A stretch of 47,909 nucleotides of DNA from Gammaproteobacteria bacterium. GTDB taxonomy: Bacteria > Pseudomonadota > Gammaproteobacteria > Legionellales > Legionellaceae. This document shows positions 33,617 through 41,547 of this stretch, one piece after another. The position numbers and the translations under genes are program-made. The notes beneath the pieces are model-generated. The model searched no databases. It saw only the letters and a program-made list of their open reading frames with translations, and was not told the origin of the DNA. Where the stretch lies: NCBI GenBank assembly GCA_026399205.1, contig JAPLRL010000079.1:1-47909 (forward strand), written 5' to 3'. The stretch's first letter is position 1. Each line of letters opens with the position of its first letter.

Positions 33617-34534
33617 ATGTCTCGCCCCAAAGCCACTCATGAAGCCGATGCAGAATTACAAGCCATCATCCACGCTTTACCTTATTTTTTATATGTCATT
33701 GACGCGTCCGGACAGGTCACGCACCTCAATGGAAAACTCCTCACCGTATTTGGTTTGAGCACGATACAAGACATGAATGCGTCCATTTATGATTATTTTG
33801 ATAAAAAATTAAGCTGGATGAGCATGCGATCAAAGTTGTTACAGCAAACCGACCAAGAGGCACTGGCAAGCGAGCAAGCACAATACGATGTATTAGAACC
33901 GCCTGTGACTGATTTACGTGGACTGGTATTTCATTATGAGGCTACACGTGTGCCTTTAAAAAATAAGGATGGTGCGTGCACGGGGCTGATGGTGTGTCTG
34001 GTTGATGTGACTGCGCGTCGATATTTAGAGCTACAAGCCCGCGCAACATTGTCAGAGGCAGAAAATATGCAAGCCGAGCGTAGGCCCTATCCGGCGAACA
34101 TGCAGCGCGATCCATCTAAGTCACCGAAAGTATTGTTGATTGAAGATAATCCCATTGCAAAACAATCCGTTCAAGCCATGTTGGTTGGACTGCTGTGTCA
34201 GGTTGACACTGCTGAAACAGAGGCGGAGTTGGATAAATGTTTTCAATTGGGGAAATACGATTTTATCTTGATGGATATTGGGTTAGAAGGAACCACCGGA
34301 TATTTATTAGCCAAACATATCAGACAACTTGAGAAAGACAGTGGCTATTGTGTGCCTATTATCGCCTTAACTGGGTTTGATGCGGATGTCGTAAAAACGG
34401 ATTGTGATTATTATTTTATGGAAGGGGCGATCACCAAGCCTTTAATGATTGAGCAGGCTCGTCAATTGATTCAGCGCTATGTGTATATGATTCCGAATCA
34501 GATTAAAGGGTTGAAGAGCTTGAGGATGCGGTGA
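33617..34534 (+). CDS. PAS domain and receiver domain protein without kinase core
   Basis: The 305-residue cytosolic protein has an N-terminal PAS domain (about residues 12-135) and a C-terminal receiver domain (about 170-290). The receiver has VLLIEDNP at its start, the phospho-acceptor Asp in FILMDIGLEG, the Thr in IALTG and the Lys in AITKP. No HisKA or ATPase domain, output domain or membrane segment is present. It resembles an ArcB-like hybrid sensor from which the kinase core is missing, or a stand-alone phospho-relay sink. GGAG upstream supports ATG 33617; the longer ORF adds 29 unlikely residues. The last codons are repeated as a remnant at 36122. Confidence 0.8.
   Translation: MSRPKATHEADAELQAIIHALPYFLYVIDASGQVTHLNGKLLTVFGLSTIQDMNASIYDYFDKKLSWMSMRSKLLQQTDQEALASEQAQYDVLEPPVTDLRGLVFHYEATRVPLKNKDGACTGLMVCLVDVTARRYLELQARATLSEAENMQAERRPYPANMQRDPSKSPKVLLIEDNPIAKQSVQAMLVGLLCQVDTAETEAELDKCFQLGKYDFILMDIGLEGTTGYLLAKHIRQLEKDSGYCVPIIALTGFDADVVKTDCDYYFMEGAITKPLMIEQARQLIQRYVYMIPNQIKGLKSLRMR
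34497..34524. repeat. 28-bp direct repeat, left copy (end of the PAS-receiver gene)
   Basis: This 28-bp stretch, starting ATCAGATTAAAGGG, codes for the last residues of the PAS-receiver protein. It recurs with three mismatches (25 of 28 identical) at 36122-36149. The two copies bracket the DUF4143 ATPase gene. Confidence 0.7.
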
Positions 34535-34541
34535 TCTTAAC

Positions 34542-35897
34542 TTAACGCATTGCACCCACCAAGCGCGTAATCTCACTAACCATATAGATAGGAACAGATA
34601 AAATGCGACCATCAAAATGGAGTGGTAATTGAGAGACTCGAACACCTAATGGCATGTTTTTCTCATGCATTAATAAATGTAAGGATTTTAATTGACCGGT
34701 TGAGCCGGCTTTAACCTCAATGGGGATCAGTTGGGAACCAACGGAAATAATATAATCAACCTCTGCCATACTGGATTTTTTTTCACGACACCAAAAGAAT
34801 AATTTGGCTTCTTCATAGTTAGGTGAGTACGCTAATAACTCTTGTCCAACAAATTGTTCCGCAATCGCACCACGATTGACCAAGATAATATCATTCAACA
34901 ACAGTTCAGCTTCAACACGACTTGCATAGACCATGAGTCCGACGTCAAGAAATAAAATTTTAAATTTTCTTTCATTGATTAATGTTATCCAAGGAATACC
35001 TGATGCGGCGGTGCTATATATATAATAAATCAGTCCTGCATATTGCAATAATTCTAATGTTGCCTTAATTTGTTCTGATCGCACAGTGGGATCAACTTTG
35101 ACGTATTTAAAATGTTCGCCGACCATGCCGGGTGCCTTTTCAAAAACACGTTGTAGATGTTTTATCTGAGTGTGTTTTGCATACTTTCCAAAGTCTTGTC
35201 TGTAGTTGTTTAATAAAATTGCGTGCTGTAATCTCGATTGATTAAAATCATAATGTCGTGTCATACCACCCATGGTTACAATTTCAGACGATAGATAAGC
35301 GTTTATGACTGCCGGCATTCCACCTACCACCATATAATGTCGTACCTGCTTCAAAAGAGATTGATGAATTACATCAGAAATATGTTCGTTAAAATTGACT
35401 TGCTCTATAAATTTTCGAAGGTCGTGGCAACCTACGGCGGTTAAGTATTCTTTGAAGGATAATGGTTTAAGGTATAATGACATCACCCTGCCAACGGGCA
35501 TCCGAAACTCTGCGTCATTTAAGGTAAACTCTAATAATGAGCCGGCAGCAATGACATGTAATTCTGGCATTTGTTCTTTGAAATAACGTAATGCGCGAAT
35601 TGCATTTGGGCAATCTTGTATTTCATCTAAAAATAATAACGTTTTTCCTGCCTCAATTTGTCGATGCATTAACAAAGATAAATTTTGGATAATTTCGAAC
35701 GGATCTAATGTTTCAAAACAGGGTATTAATTCTGGCTGTAATTCAAAATTTACAGTGAAAAGATTATCAAAATGTGTACGCCCAATCTTTTCGACGACAT
35801 AAGATTTTCCTACTTGACGAGCACCTCGCAGGAGAATTGGCATGCGCTGAGTTTGTTGCTTCCAGGCCAGCAAGTCTTTTTCAATATCTCGATCCAT
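34542..35897 (-). CDS. AAA-family ATPase with DUF4143 domain
   Basis: The 451-residue protein has a Walker A (RGARQVGKS, residues 22-30) and a Walker B with FLDEIQDCP (near 93-101). Near residue 115 it has AAGSLLEF, the sensor-like motif of the AAA_14 class. A C-terminal DUF4143 nuclease-like region (about residues 220-400) contains VDYIISVGSQLIPIEVKAG near its end, a PD-(D/E)XK-like pattern. Such proteins are abundant and mobile in bacteria and archaea, and their function is unsettled (defence and toxin-like roles have been proposed). The gene is more AT-rich than its neighbours and is bracketed by a duplicated 28-bp sequence. Confidence 0.85.
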   Translation of the reverse strand: MDRDIEKDLLAWKQQTQRMPILLRGARQVGKSYVVEKIGRTHFDNLFTVNFELQPELIPCFETLDPFEIIQNLSLLMHRQIEAGKTLLFLDEIQDCPNAIRALRYFKEQMPELHVIAAGSLLEFTLNDAEFRMPVGRVMSLYLKPLSFKEYLTAVGCHDLRKFIEQVNFNEHISDVIHQSLLKQVRHYMVVGGMPAVINAYLSSEIVTMGGMTRHYDFNQSRLQHAILLNNYRQDFGKYAKHTQIKHLQRVFEKAPGMVGEHFKYVKVDPTVRSEQIKATLELLQYAGLIYYIYSTAASGIPWITLINERKFKILFLDVGLMVYASRVEAELLLNDIILVNRGAIAEQFVGQELLAYSPNYEEAKLFFWCREKKSSMAEVDYIISVGSQLIPIEVKAGSTGQLKSLHLLMHEKNMPLGVRVSQLPLHFDGRILSVPIYMVSEITRLVGAMR

Positions 35898-35958
35898 AAA
35901 ATAGCGCTATAAAACATTCGAATACCTGCATTACAACAAAAAAAGTAACTACCCAGGT

Positions 35959-36044
35959 ACGTCATCCTGAGCGTAGCGAAGGATCTCAATTTGACAAAGA
36001 TCTAGCCAAATTCAGGAGGTCCTTCACTGCGTTCAGGATGACGT
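35959..36044. repeat. 86-bp palindromic repeat, copy 3 (inverted)
   Basis: The left end is ACGTCATCCTGAGCGTAGCG and the right end is GCGTTCAGGATGACGT. The central sequence matches copies 1 and 2 only when reverse-complemented, so this copy is in the opposite orientation, and its arms have more mismatches. It lies in the 265-base gap between the DUF4143 ATPase and hda. The remainder of that gap holds the DnaA box and the 28-bp repeat listed separately. Confidence 0.85.
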
Positions 36045-36074
36045 TTGTTCGTTGTGAGTGCTAATAAAACAAAC

Positions 36075-36083
36075 TTATCCACA
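36075..36083 (+). promoter_or_regulatory. Perfect DnaA box near hda
   Basis: TTATCCACA is the consensus DnaA-binding 9-mer, in an AT-rich stretch about 80 nt beyond the stop codon of hda. A single box may be chance (a given 9-mer is expected about 0.4 times in both strands of a window this size). No origin-like cluster of boxes is present. Confidence 0.35.
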
Positions 36084-36121
36084 TAAAACACAAGGTTGTT
36101 TTATCACGGTTATCGTTCTTT

Positions 36122-36149
36122 ATCAGATTAAAGGGCTGAAAGGCTTGAG
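36122..36149. repeat. 28-bp direct repeat, right copy (remnant of PAS-receiver gene end)
   Basis: It matches the last codons of the PAS-receiver gene in 25 of 28 positions, starting ATCAGATTAAAGGG. It is not part of a receiver ORF here. It stands 14 nt before the stop-codon end of hda. Confidence 0.7.
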
Positions 36150-36162
36150 CTGGAGTTTTAAC

Positions 36163-36900
36163 CTACGAGAGGTTGAGGGCTTGTTTTACGAATGGCAACG
36201 TGATTTTTCGTTGTGCTGCAAGGGAAGCATGATCTAACGTCTTGAGGAGCTGAATTAAATTATGCATGTTTCTATCAAATCGCTGAATCAAAAATTCAGC
36301 AACGCGGGCGGGTAGGTGAAATCCGCGTTTTTTTGCATAGAATTGTAATGTTTCTACTTTTTGTTGATCGTTGAGGGCCAGTAAATGGCTTGCTAACCCC
36401 CAATGAAGCCTTGATTTGAGATCAGCCAAGTGGATAGATGAATGTGACGGAGATTCACAACTGCTGATGATGATTTTTTTTTGATTATCTTGTCGCACTG
36501 TATTGATAAGATGAAATAAGGCTTCTTCCCAGGCTGGGTCGCCTGCGATGGTTTCAATGTCGTCAATGGCAATGAGCGATTGATGCTCAATGCCTTCAAG
36601 AATGCTGTTTCCCCAGGTGTGTAAAGTTTTTAAGGGTAGATAAACGGCGGTGTAAGGGGGTTGTATAGCTAGGCAACAGGCTTGCAGCAAATGTGATTTA
36701 CCAACTCCCTCTTGTCCCCAAATGTAGAAGAATGATTCGTTGTCGGTAGAACGAAAAGTGTTGAGTAAGTGATCCTGTAAGAGAGTGTTTTCCCCCCAGC
36801 AAAAATAATCAAACCCACATTCGTCTGTTGGCTCGAATGCGAGTGCGAGTTGGCGATTTAATGCTTTTGATGCTTGAGAGCACACGCTTTTTGGCCCCAT
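36163..36900 (-). CDS. hda: Hda, DnaA-related regulator of replication initiation
   Basis: The 245-residue AAA+ protein shows the DnaA-like core: FFYIWGQEGVGKSHLLQA (Walker A, near residues 57-74), IAIDDIETIAG (Walker B, near 111) and a C-terminal helical lid (LIQRFDRNMHNL). Near the N-terminus RQLALAF (residues 16-22) fits a sliding-clamp binding motif, as needed for clamp-dependent inactivation of DnaA-ATP. There is no DNA-binding domain IV. It overlaps the end of pgsA by 43 bases, so the start could lie slightly downstream, but the clamp motif requires most of the N-terminus. Confidence 0.9.
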   Translation of the reverse strand: MGPKSVCSQASKALNRQLALAFEPTDECGFDYFCWGENTLLQDHLLNTFRSTDNESFFYIWGQEGVGKSHLLQACCLAIQPPYTAVYLPLKTLHTWGNSILEGIEHQSLIAIDDIETIAGDPAWEEALFHLINTVRQDNQKKIIISSCESPSHSSIHLADLKSRLHWGLASHLLALNDQQKVETLQFYAKKRGFHLPARVAEFLIQRFDRNMHNLIQLLKTLDHASLAAQRKITLPFVKQALNLS

Positions 36901-37418
36901 GTCCAGACATAATCAATATAGGTAAGGGTGGTGGTAAATGCGGTTAAGAGGATAAACGAGGGGATAAAGGGGGCGTAGCGCTCGGTAAACGCGAGCTTAA
37001 TTAAGCATAGCGCAACCAAACTGATTTGAATGAAGGTATTAAACTTACTGAGTTTGGATGGAGAAAAATCAACCGTTTTTTCAATGCGCCGATACCAAAT
37101 AAAAGCACCGATGGTCAGTGTTGCATCTTTCGCAAGAATCAAAACAACCAACCACCACGGGAGTTGTCCAAGTAAGGCAAGTGAGAACACCGCGCATGCG
37201 ATCAAAGATTTGTCTGCCATGGGGTCAATGAACCGGCCGAGCTCGGTTTGACAGTGTAAGTACCGTGCCAACCAGCCGTCAATCCCATCGGTTAGGCCAG
37301 CAAGGATGAACACATAAAATGCAGATTGATATAATCTATCGTACAAACAAATTAAAAACGGAACAATGAGGCATAAGCGCAGAAAAGAAATAATGTTCGG
37401 TAGGTGTTTTAAAATCAT
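36858..37418 (-). CDS. pgsA: CDP-alcohol phosphatidyltransferase, probably PgsA
   Basis: The 186-residue integral membrane enzyme has the CDP-alcohol phosphotransferase signature D-x(2)-DG-x(2)-AR-x(8)-G-x(3)-D-x(3)-D at about residues 42-68 (DGIDGWLARYL, then GRFIDPMADK) and four or five further hydrophobic helices. Length and the start LPNIISFLRL match phosphatidylglycerophosphate synthase, which commits CDP-diacylglycerol to phosphatidylglycerol. Cardiolipin or other polar-head transferases share the motif, so the substrate is inferred. It is cotranscribed with hda. Confidence 0.85.
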   Translation of the reverse strand: MILKHLPNIISFLRLCLIVPFLICLYDRLYQSAFYVFILAGLTDGIDGWLARYLHCQTELGRFIDPMADKSLIACAVFSLALLGQLPWWLVVLILAKDATLTIGAFIWYRRIEKTVDFSPSKLSKFNTFIQISLVALCLIKLAFTERYAPFIPSFILLTAFTTTLTYIDYVWTWGQKACALKHQKH

Positions 37419-37514
37419 TGCTGATAGGGTCTTTCATTGTTGGGTTGAGTAACATCGAACTGATATTTTTTCTCGATTGTACCTAAAAAAATGGAGGATG
37501 TCACTATATATACG

Positions 37515-37544
37515 CGATGTATCCGAGCGTTGTCGGATGCATCG
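37515..37544. repeat. 12-bp hairpin downstream of hipA
   Basis: CGATGTATCCGA and TCGGATGCATCG pair with one G-T mismatch around a 6-nt loop, starting 1 nt past the hipA stop. It may stabilise or end the hip transcript but has no T-tract. CGATGTATCCGAG recurs at 33467. Confidence 0.5.
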
Positions 37545-37545
37545 G

Positions 37546-38859
37546 TTATAGTTTAACAGAGGCAATCTTACCCGCTTGAAAGCGTAAATGCTCACAGCGA
37601 TCTTTAACAATATGCTGATATTGCTCTAAGTATTGCCTCTCTTCCTCACTGCCATCGATCTTACTTATCTCACTATCCAAGGCAGACTGTAATTTTTTTA
37701 TGATATGTTGAAGTCGTTTGATTAGCAAAGATCGTGCTAATTGACAGCTATCTGCAAAATCAGCTAATTGATAGGCGCAGACTATATTGCCATCAAACTC
37801 ATCACCCAACCCCATCGCCATTTCATGGTCAAAATCAGAATACATCTTGATATTCACTAAATCATAAAATGGCGCTAACGTTATGCCACTGGCGCCAACA
37901 AAAAAACTAATATTTTTACCGTGGGCATCGAAATTAAAAATCAATAAGTTAAAGATGACCCAATCTAGGAGATGTTGTTTTGTTAACGCTGGGTTGGCGC
38001 ACTGATGTGTGAAATCAAATAAGTTGCTTAAACTCGCGCCATCACGAATATGTGCGACATCGCGGCCACTTCCAAAATTTCGTTCGTATTTATAATCTGG
38101 GGGTAAATTCAGTGCCTGGCAGCCATCAATAATATGACGGCGTCTGACTTCAGTCATTGAAATAAGTTGTCTGTCAAACCGCTCGACTAGTAACGCGGGG
38201 TGTTTGCCATAACGCATTAATTGAGTGTTCGCCACATTTAAACCACACTTTTTCGCCAATTGCATAGTGATATATTCATTTAACACCAAGTGCGATAATT
38301 TTTGCCTCTCAAATTTGAGAATATGCGTAGAGCAAAAACCACCTTCACCAAAACCAAGTTGAGCATTCTGATTCAACACTACATTAATTTTATCTTGTAC
38401 ACCTGCAACTGAAAGCCGTGGTTTTCCATCCCAAACAATCAGGCTAAATTCGTCTCGGTCATTTAGGCGTTGCTCTAATTCAATATCAGTAATGGGACGG
38501 AAAGACGCTTCAAGAGGTATCGGTTGCGTGGGTGCTAGCATGACTAATAATCCTGGCATATCCAACCCTAGCGCTCGGATAAGGCCAAACGTATTGTATT
38601 TGCTTAAGTGAAAACTACTCAGCAAAACATCTAAACCACCGCCCTCTGGTAGCAGGTTACGTAAAAACCGCTGTACATTTAATGTTGGAATAACACCCTG
38701 TAAAGGCAGATGAGGGGAAACTGCGTATCCGGATTGTTGCCAGGCTGGGCTATAATGCCAATATAATTGGTCATCATGTAGTGTTAATTTTGCAATCACC
38801 TGCTTGCCTAAATAAACATCCAACGCATGTTCATTGCCAATCATTACTTTCGTCTTCAT
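37546..38859 (-). CDS. hipA: HipA-family serine/threonine kinase toxin
   Basis: A 437-residue HipA kinase. The N-terminal subdomain has ALDVYLGKQV. Conserved motifs are LSVAGVQDKINVVL (near residue 149, glycine-rich loop with the Ser that E. coli HipA autophosphorylates), NFDAHGKN (near 313, catalytic loop) and PFYDLVN (near 331, metal-binding Asp). E. coli HipA phosphorylates glutamyl-tRNA synthetase and induces dormancy; other HipA proteins have other targets, so the target here is open. The start overlaps hipB by 29 bases, the usual coupled arrangement. Confidence 0.92.
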   Translation of the reverse strand: MKTKVMIGNEHALDVYLGKQVIAKLTLHDDQLYWHYSPAWQQSGYAVSPHLPLQGVIPTLNVQRFLRNLLPEGGGLDVLLSSFHLSKYNTFGLIRALGLDMPGLLVMLAPTQPIPLEASFRPITDIELEQRLNDRDEFSLIVWDGKPRLSVAGVQDKINVVLNQNAQLGFGEGGFCSTHILKFERQKLSHLVLNEYITMQLAKKCGLNVANTQLMRYGKHPALLVERFDRQLISMTEVRRRHIIDGCQALNLPPDYKYERNFGSGRDVAHIRDGASLSNLFDFTHQCANPALTKQHLLDWVIFNLLIFNFDAHGKNISFFVGASGITLAPFYDLVNIKMYSDFDHEMAMGLGDEFDGNIVCAYQLADFADSCQLARSLLIKRLQHIIKKLQSALDSEISKIDGSEEERQYLEQYQHIVKDRCEHLRFQAGKIASVKL

Positions 38860-39109
38860 TGCTATTCCAGGGTTCGATATATAGTTTTATTCCCAAGGCG
38901 GAACAGATTTTTAATACGCTGCCGAGCTGACTTGTTGGTTGCCCATGCTCAATTTTCATGAGCGTTTGTTTAGCAACGCCGCAAAGAGCGGCAGCATCTT
39001 CTAGGCGTAAGTTACTTTGTGTTCGTCGTGCTTTAATCGCTTGCCCTAGCAATGCTGCTGATAGGGGCTTTGTCAAATCAGGGCCATCAATTTTTTTAAT
39101 TTGCCTCAT
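38831..39109 (-). CDS. hipB: HipB-family antitoxin, XRE-type repressor
   Basis: A 92-residue protein with an XRE helix-turn-helix (about residues 30-62: LRLEDAAALCGVAKQTLMKI and EHGQPTSQ) and a C-terminal strand typical of HipB. It would neutralise HipA and repress the operon by binding the palindrome in its promoter. The last residues, after IEPW, are hydrophilic and may contact HipA. Translation runs into hipA with a 29-base overlap. Confidence 0.9.
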   Translation of the reverse strand: MRQIKKIDGPDLTKPLSAALLGQAIKARRTQSNLRLEDAAALCGVAKQTLMKIEHGQPTSQLGSVLKICSALGIKLYIEPWNSNEDESNDWQ

Positions 39110-39164
39110 TGCATAAATCCTATTAGTGTAGTTTTATGTAAAGTGGTTTTGTTAATCGCATATA

Positions 39165-39201
39165 TAATCCTATTATAATGGGATTAATTCTGAAATGGCA
39201 A
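39165..39201 (-). promoter_or_regulatory. hipBA promoter with overlapping operator palindrome
   Basis: On the minus strand: -35 TTGCCA (complement of 39196-39201), 18 nt, -10 TATAAT (complement of 39172-39177). A 22-bp near-perfect palindrome (TAATCC, 10 nt, GGATTA; 39165-39186) covers the -10. Half-site AATCCTATTA is repeated at 39116-39125 close to the start codon, and another ATAATCC occurs near 39215. The arrangement resembles HipB operators (TATCC, 8 nt, GGATA in E. coli) with a wider centre. Confidence 0.7.
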
Positions 39202-39256
39202 GGATATTAAAATATAATCCTAACCATGTCACCCAGAAATATACCCAACGTTAAGG

Positions 39257-40420
39257 TTAAAATGAATACAGGGGTAGTGTGATAGCATGGGATGCGATGT
39301 GTAACTTTTTTAAAACTTGCTCTGCCCTTTTTTCAACGACCTCTTTAGATGCATCGCTCGGTAGCAAAAAGGATTCACTTGCCCAGGCACCAAAGTCCTG
39401 GTTTGCCTTAATAAATGGACGTAATAATTCATTGTAACGGGCAAAAGCTTGAGAATAATCTTCTTCAGCTGTTCTGAGTTCCCCTGCTAAAAGATAAGCG
39501 CCCACTAAAGCTAAGCTAGTCCCTTGCCCTGACAATGGTGAGGCACAATAACCTGAATCCCCCACGAGAGCTACTCGACCCTTGGTCCAGGAGGTCATTT
39601 TGATTTGCTCAATTGCATCAAAATAAAAATCATCGCTATATTGCATCAGCTCAAGAAGTTTATTGGCCTCCCAGCCCATGTTCTGAAAAGTTTTCGTAAG
39701 AAAATCACGCTGTTCTTGTTCGGTAGATCGCTCACTCAAGATTTTTTGAGAGCGGAACATAAAACCAGCATGAGCGCGTTTTGAATTTTTGTCGCTACTG
39801 ACATGTACTAATTTTTCTTGTTGCTCAAATAAGATCTCACTATGATCCAAATGAAGGTAATTGGGGATGCTAAAAACACTAAGATAAGATCCGAGATTAA
39901 CGCGTTGATATTCTTGAGCAAAAAGCATCTGTCTTATGGATGAGTGCAAGCCATCAGCTCCGATGACCAAATCGTAATGATCCGTTCTGCCTTCTTTAAA
40001 ATGAACTTCAACATACGCCTCGTGCTGAGTGATGGCGTCAATGTTTTGGTCAAAATAACAGGGTATGTCTTCGATGCCCCGCATCAAAAGTTCGACTAAA
40101 TCGCCTCGAACAATCTCAACGTCTTCTCCTTGTCGAAAACCAAATTTTTCACCTTGCTCTTCATGCAAGATATTCCCCAAAGCATCGACATAGCGGCCGT
40201 AAGCTAAGCGCGTACGCTGATCACAGATCTGCTCATAAAGCCCCATTTGTTTAACAATGTCGATGGCAATACCACGGATATCGATTGCATAGCCGCCCTG
40301 TCTTAGCTGCTTATTTTTTTCAATTAAGGTGGGTGTAAAACCAAATTTTTTTAACCAATAGCATACGGCAGGCCCTGCCACGCTAGCACCGATGACTAAG
40401 ATGTTTTGGGGCTTAGACAT
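39257..40420 (-). CDS. FAD-dependent monooxygenase
   Basis: A 387-residue flavoprotein of the p-hydroxybenzoate hydroxylase/TetX-like class. It has an N-terminal Rossmann motif (ILVIGASVAGPAVCYWL), VIGADGLHSSIRQ (near residue 155, DG motif) and VALVGDSGYCASPLSGQGTS (near 284, FAD ribityl-binding GD motif). Substrates of such enzymes range from aromatic acids to antibiotics and cannot be predicted here. The ATG at 40420 fits the family; a longer ORF reading through the adjacent tRNA gene is rejected. It stands alone, 52 nt downstream of tRNA-Leu on the same strand. Confidence 0.85.
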   Translation of the reverse strand: MSKPQNILVIGASVAGPAVCYWLKKFGFTPTLIEKNKQLRQGGYAIDIRGIAIDIVKQMGLYEQICDQRTRLAYGRYVDALGNILHEEQGEKFGFRQGEDVEIVRGDLVELLMRGIEDIPCYFDQNIDAITQHEAYVEVHFKEGRTDHYDLVIGADGLHSSIRQMLFAQEYQRVNLGSYLSVFSIPNYLHLDHSEILFEQQEKLVHVSSDKNSKRAHAGFMFRSQKILSERSTEQEQRDFLTKTFQNMGWEANKLLELMQYSDDFYFDAIEQIKMTSWTKGRVALVGDSGYCASPLSGQGTSLALVGAYLLAGELRTAEEDYSQAFARYNELLRPFIKANQDFGAWASESFLLPSDASKEVVEKRAEQVLKKLHIASHAITLPLYSF

Positions 40421-40472
40421 GTATTGAGATCCGTGGCAATCGTTTTTTGTGGGATTATAATTATAAATAATA

Positions 40473-40559
40473 TGGTACCGAGAAGAGGACTCGAACCTCC
40501 ACGGGGTTACCCCCACTAGCACCTGAAGCTAGCGTGTCTACCAATTCCACCACCTCGGC
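40473..40559 (-). tRNA. tRNA-Leu (anticodon CAG)
   Basis: On the minus strand an 87-nt class II tRNA begins GCCGAGGTGG and ends with an encoded CCA. The anticodon stem-loop reads CTAGC-TTCAGGT-GCTAG, giving anticodon CAG (complement of 40523-40525). The variable arm forms a hairpin (GGGGGTAACCCC) as expected for leucine tRNA. The T-loop is GGTTCGAGTCC. The acceptor stem pairs GCCGAGG with TCTCGGT, including G-T pairs. Confidence 0.95.
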
Positions 40560-40573
40560 AATGGCAATCTTGT

Positions 40574-40591
40574 GTTGGGCCGAGGCCTAAC
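40574..40591. repeat. GTTGGGCC-type palindrome upstream of tRNA-Leu
   Basis: GTTGGGCC-GA-GGCCTAAC followed by CTAT, one base different from the units at 22005 and 29384. It lies in the short gap between the tRNA gene and the rsmI stop codon. Confidence 0.6.
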
Positions 40592-40634
40592 CTATAGATT
40601 CCACTGGGGAAGATACGGAATGACGGGGATTTTG

Positions 40635-41501
40635 TCAATCCTCAGTTTTTAGGGTGTGTTGAATCCGTAGGGCTTGTTTGTATAGCGTATTTTTAGGCGT
40701 GGTGCTGAGTTTTTCTGCGATGGTAATCGCTTGTTTGAGTGAAAGTGTTTCGAGAAGCGTAGTTAGTAATTTTTCATCTTCTCCTGTGCTTGGCGCGCGT
40801 GGGATAGGCGGGAGGATGAGCACGAACTCGCCTTTGATATGAGCCGCATCTGCATGAAAAAAAGATAATAATTCAGCGGCAGTGCCTCTAATAAATCGCT
40901 CAAAGGTTTTAGTGAGCTCTTTGGCGATGACAAAAAAATAATCTTCGCCAAATAGGGTTCGGATGGTGTCGATGGTGGCCAGGATGCGGTGGGTGGATTC
41001 ATAAAAAACCAGCGTTTGCTCGGTGGGCATTAAGGCTTGTAATGTACTTATTTTAGCTTGCGTTTTTGCAGGTAAAAAGCCAGCAAATAAAAAAGAGTCG
41101 CAGGCCACACCGGCACCGCTGAGTGCGGTGATGAGCGCGCAGGGCCCAGGGAGGGGAACCACGGGTAATTGATGTTGAATCGCTAATTGCACGAGTGGGA
41201 AACCAGGGTCTTGAATAAGGGGGGTGCCTGCATCACTGATGAGGGCAATGGTTTCACCTTGTTGTAGGCGTTGAATATATCGTTGAGATATGGTGTGTTC
41301 ATTGTGGGCATGAAACGAGAGCACGGGTTGCTCAATGCCATAAAAGGCCAGTAATGTTTTAGCGTGCCGAGTGTCTTCTGCCAAGATGAGAGACACTTTT
41401 TTTAAGAGGTCTACCGCGCGAAACGTCATGTCTTGTAAATTACCAATGGGGGTTGCAACAAGATAGAGTGTGCCGGGAGTTGTTGCTGAACTTTGAGTCA
41501 T
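40635..41501 (-). CDS. rsmI: 16S rRNA (cytidine-1402-2'-O) methyltransferase
   Basis: The 288-residue SAM-dependent methyltransferase of the tetrapyrrole-methylase fold has LYLVATPIGNLQDMTFRAV (residues 12-30), EDTRHAKTLL, ALISDAGTPLIQDPGFPL (near 83) and PLPGPCALITALSGAG (near 114). These are signatures of RsmI, which methylates the ribosomal decoding site together with RsmH. It is divergent from lpoA with a gap of under 50 nt, exactly as yraL and yraM are in E. coli. Confidence 0.95.
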   Translation of the reverse strand: MTQSSATTPGTLYLVATPIGNLQDMTFRAVDLLKKVSLILAEDTRHAKTLLAFYGIEQPVLSFHAHNEHTISQRYIQRLQQGETIALISDAGTPLIQDPGFPLVQLAIQHQLPVVPLPGPCALITALSGAGVACDSFLFAGFLPAKTQAKISTLQALMPTEQTLVFYESTHRILATIDTIRTLFGEDYFFVIAKELTKTFERFIRGTAAELLSFFHADAAHIKGEFVLILPPIPRAPSTGEDEKLLTTLLETLSLKQAITIAEKLSTTPKNTLYKQALRIQHTLKTED

Positions 41502-41547
41502 CGTTTATCCTATTTCATTGATGAAATGCCTTCGAGAAGTGCCATAC

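Noticed and set aside
40421-40522. N-terminal extension of the FAD monooxygenase ORF
   Set aside because: It reads through the 3' part of tRNA-Leu and lacks a ribosome site; the family starts at MSKPQNILVIG.
39257-40559. tRNA-Leu as an attachment site of an integrated element carrying the FAD gene
   Set aside because: No integrase and no duplicated tRNA 3' end is visible in the window.
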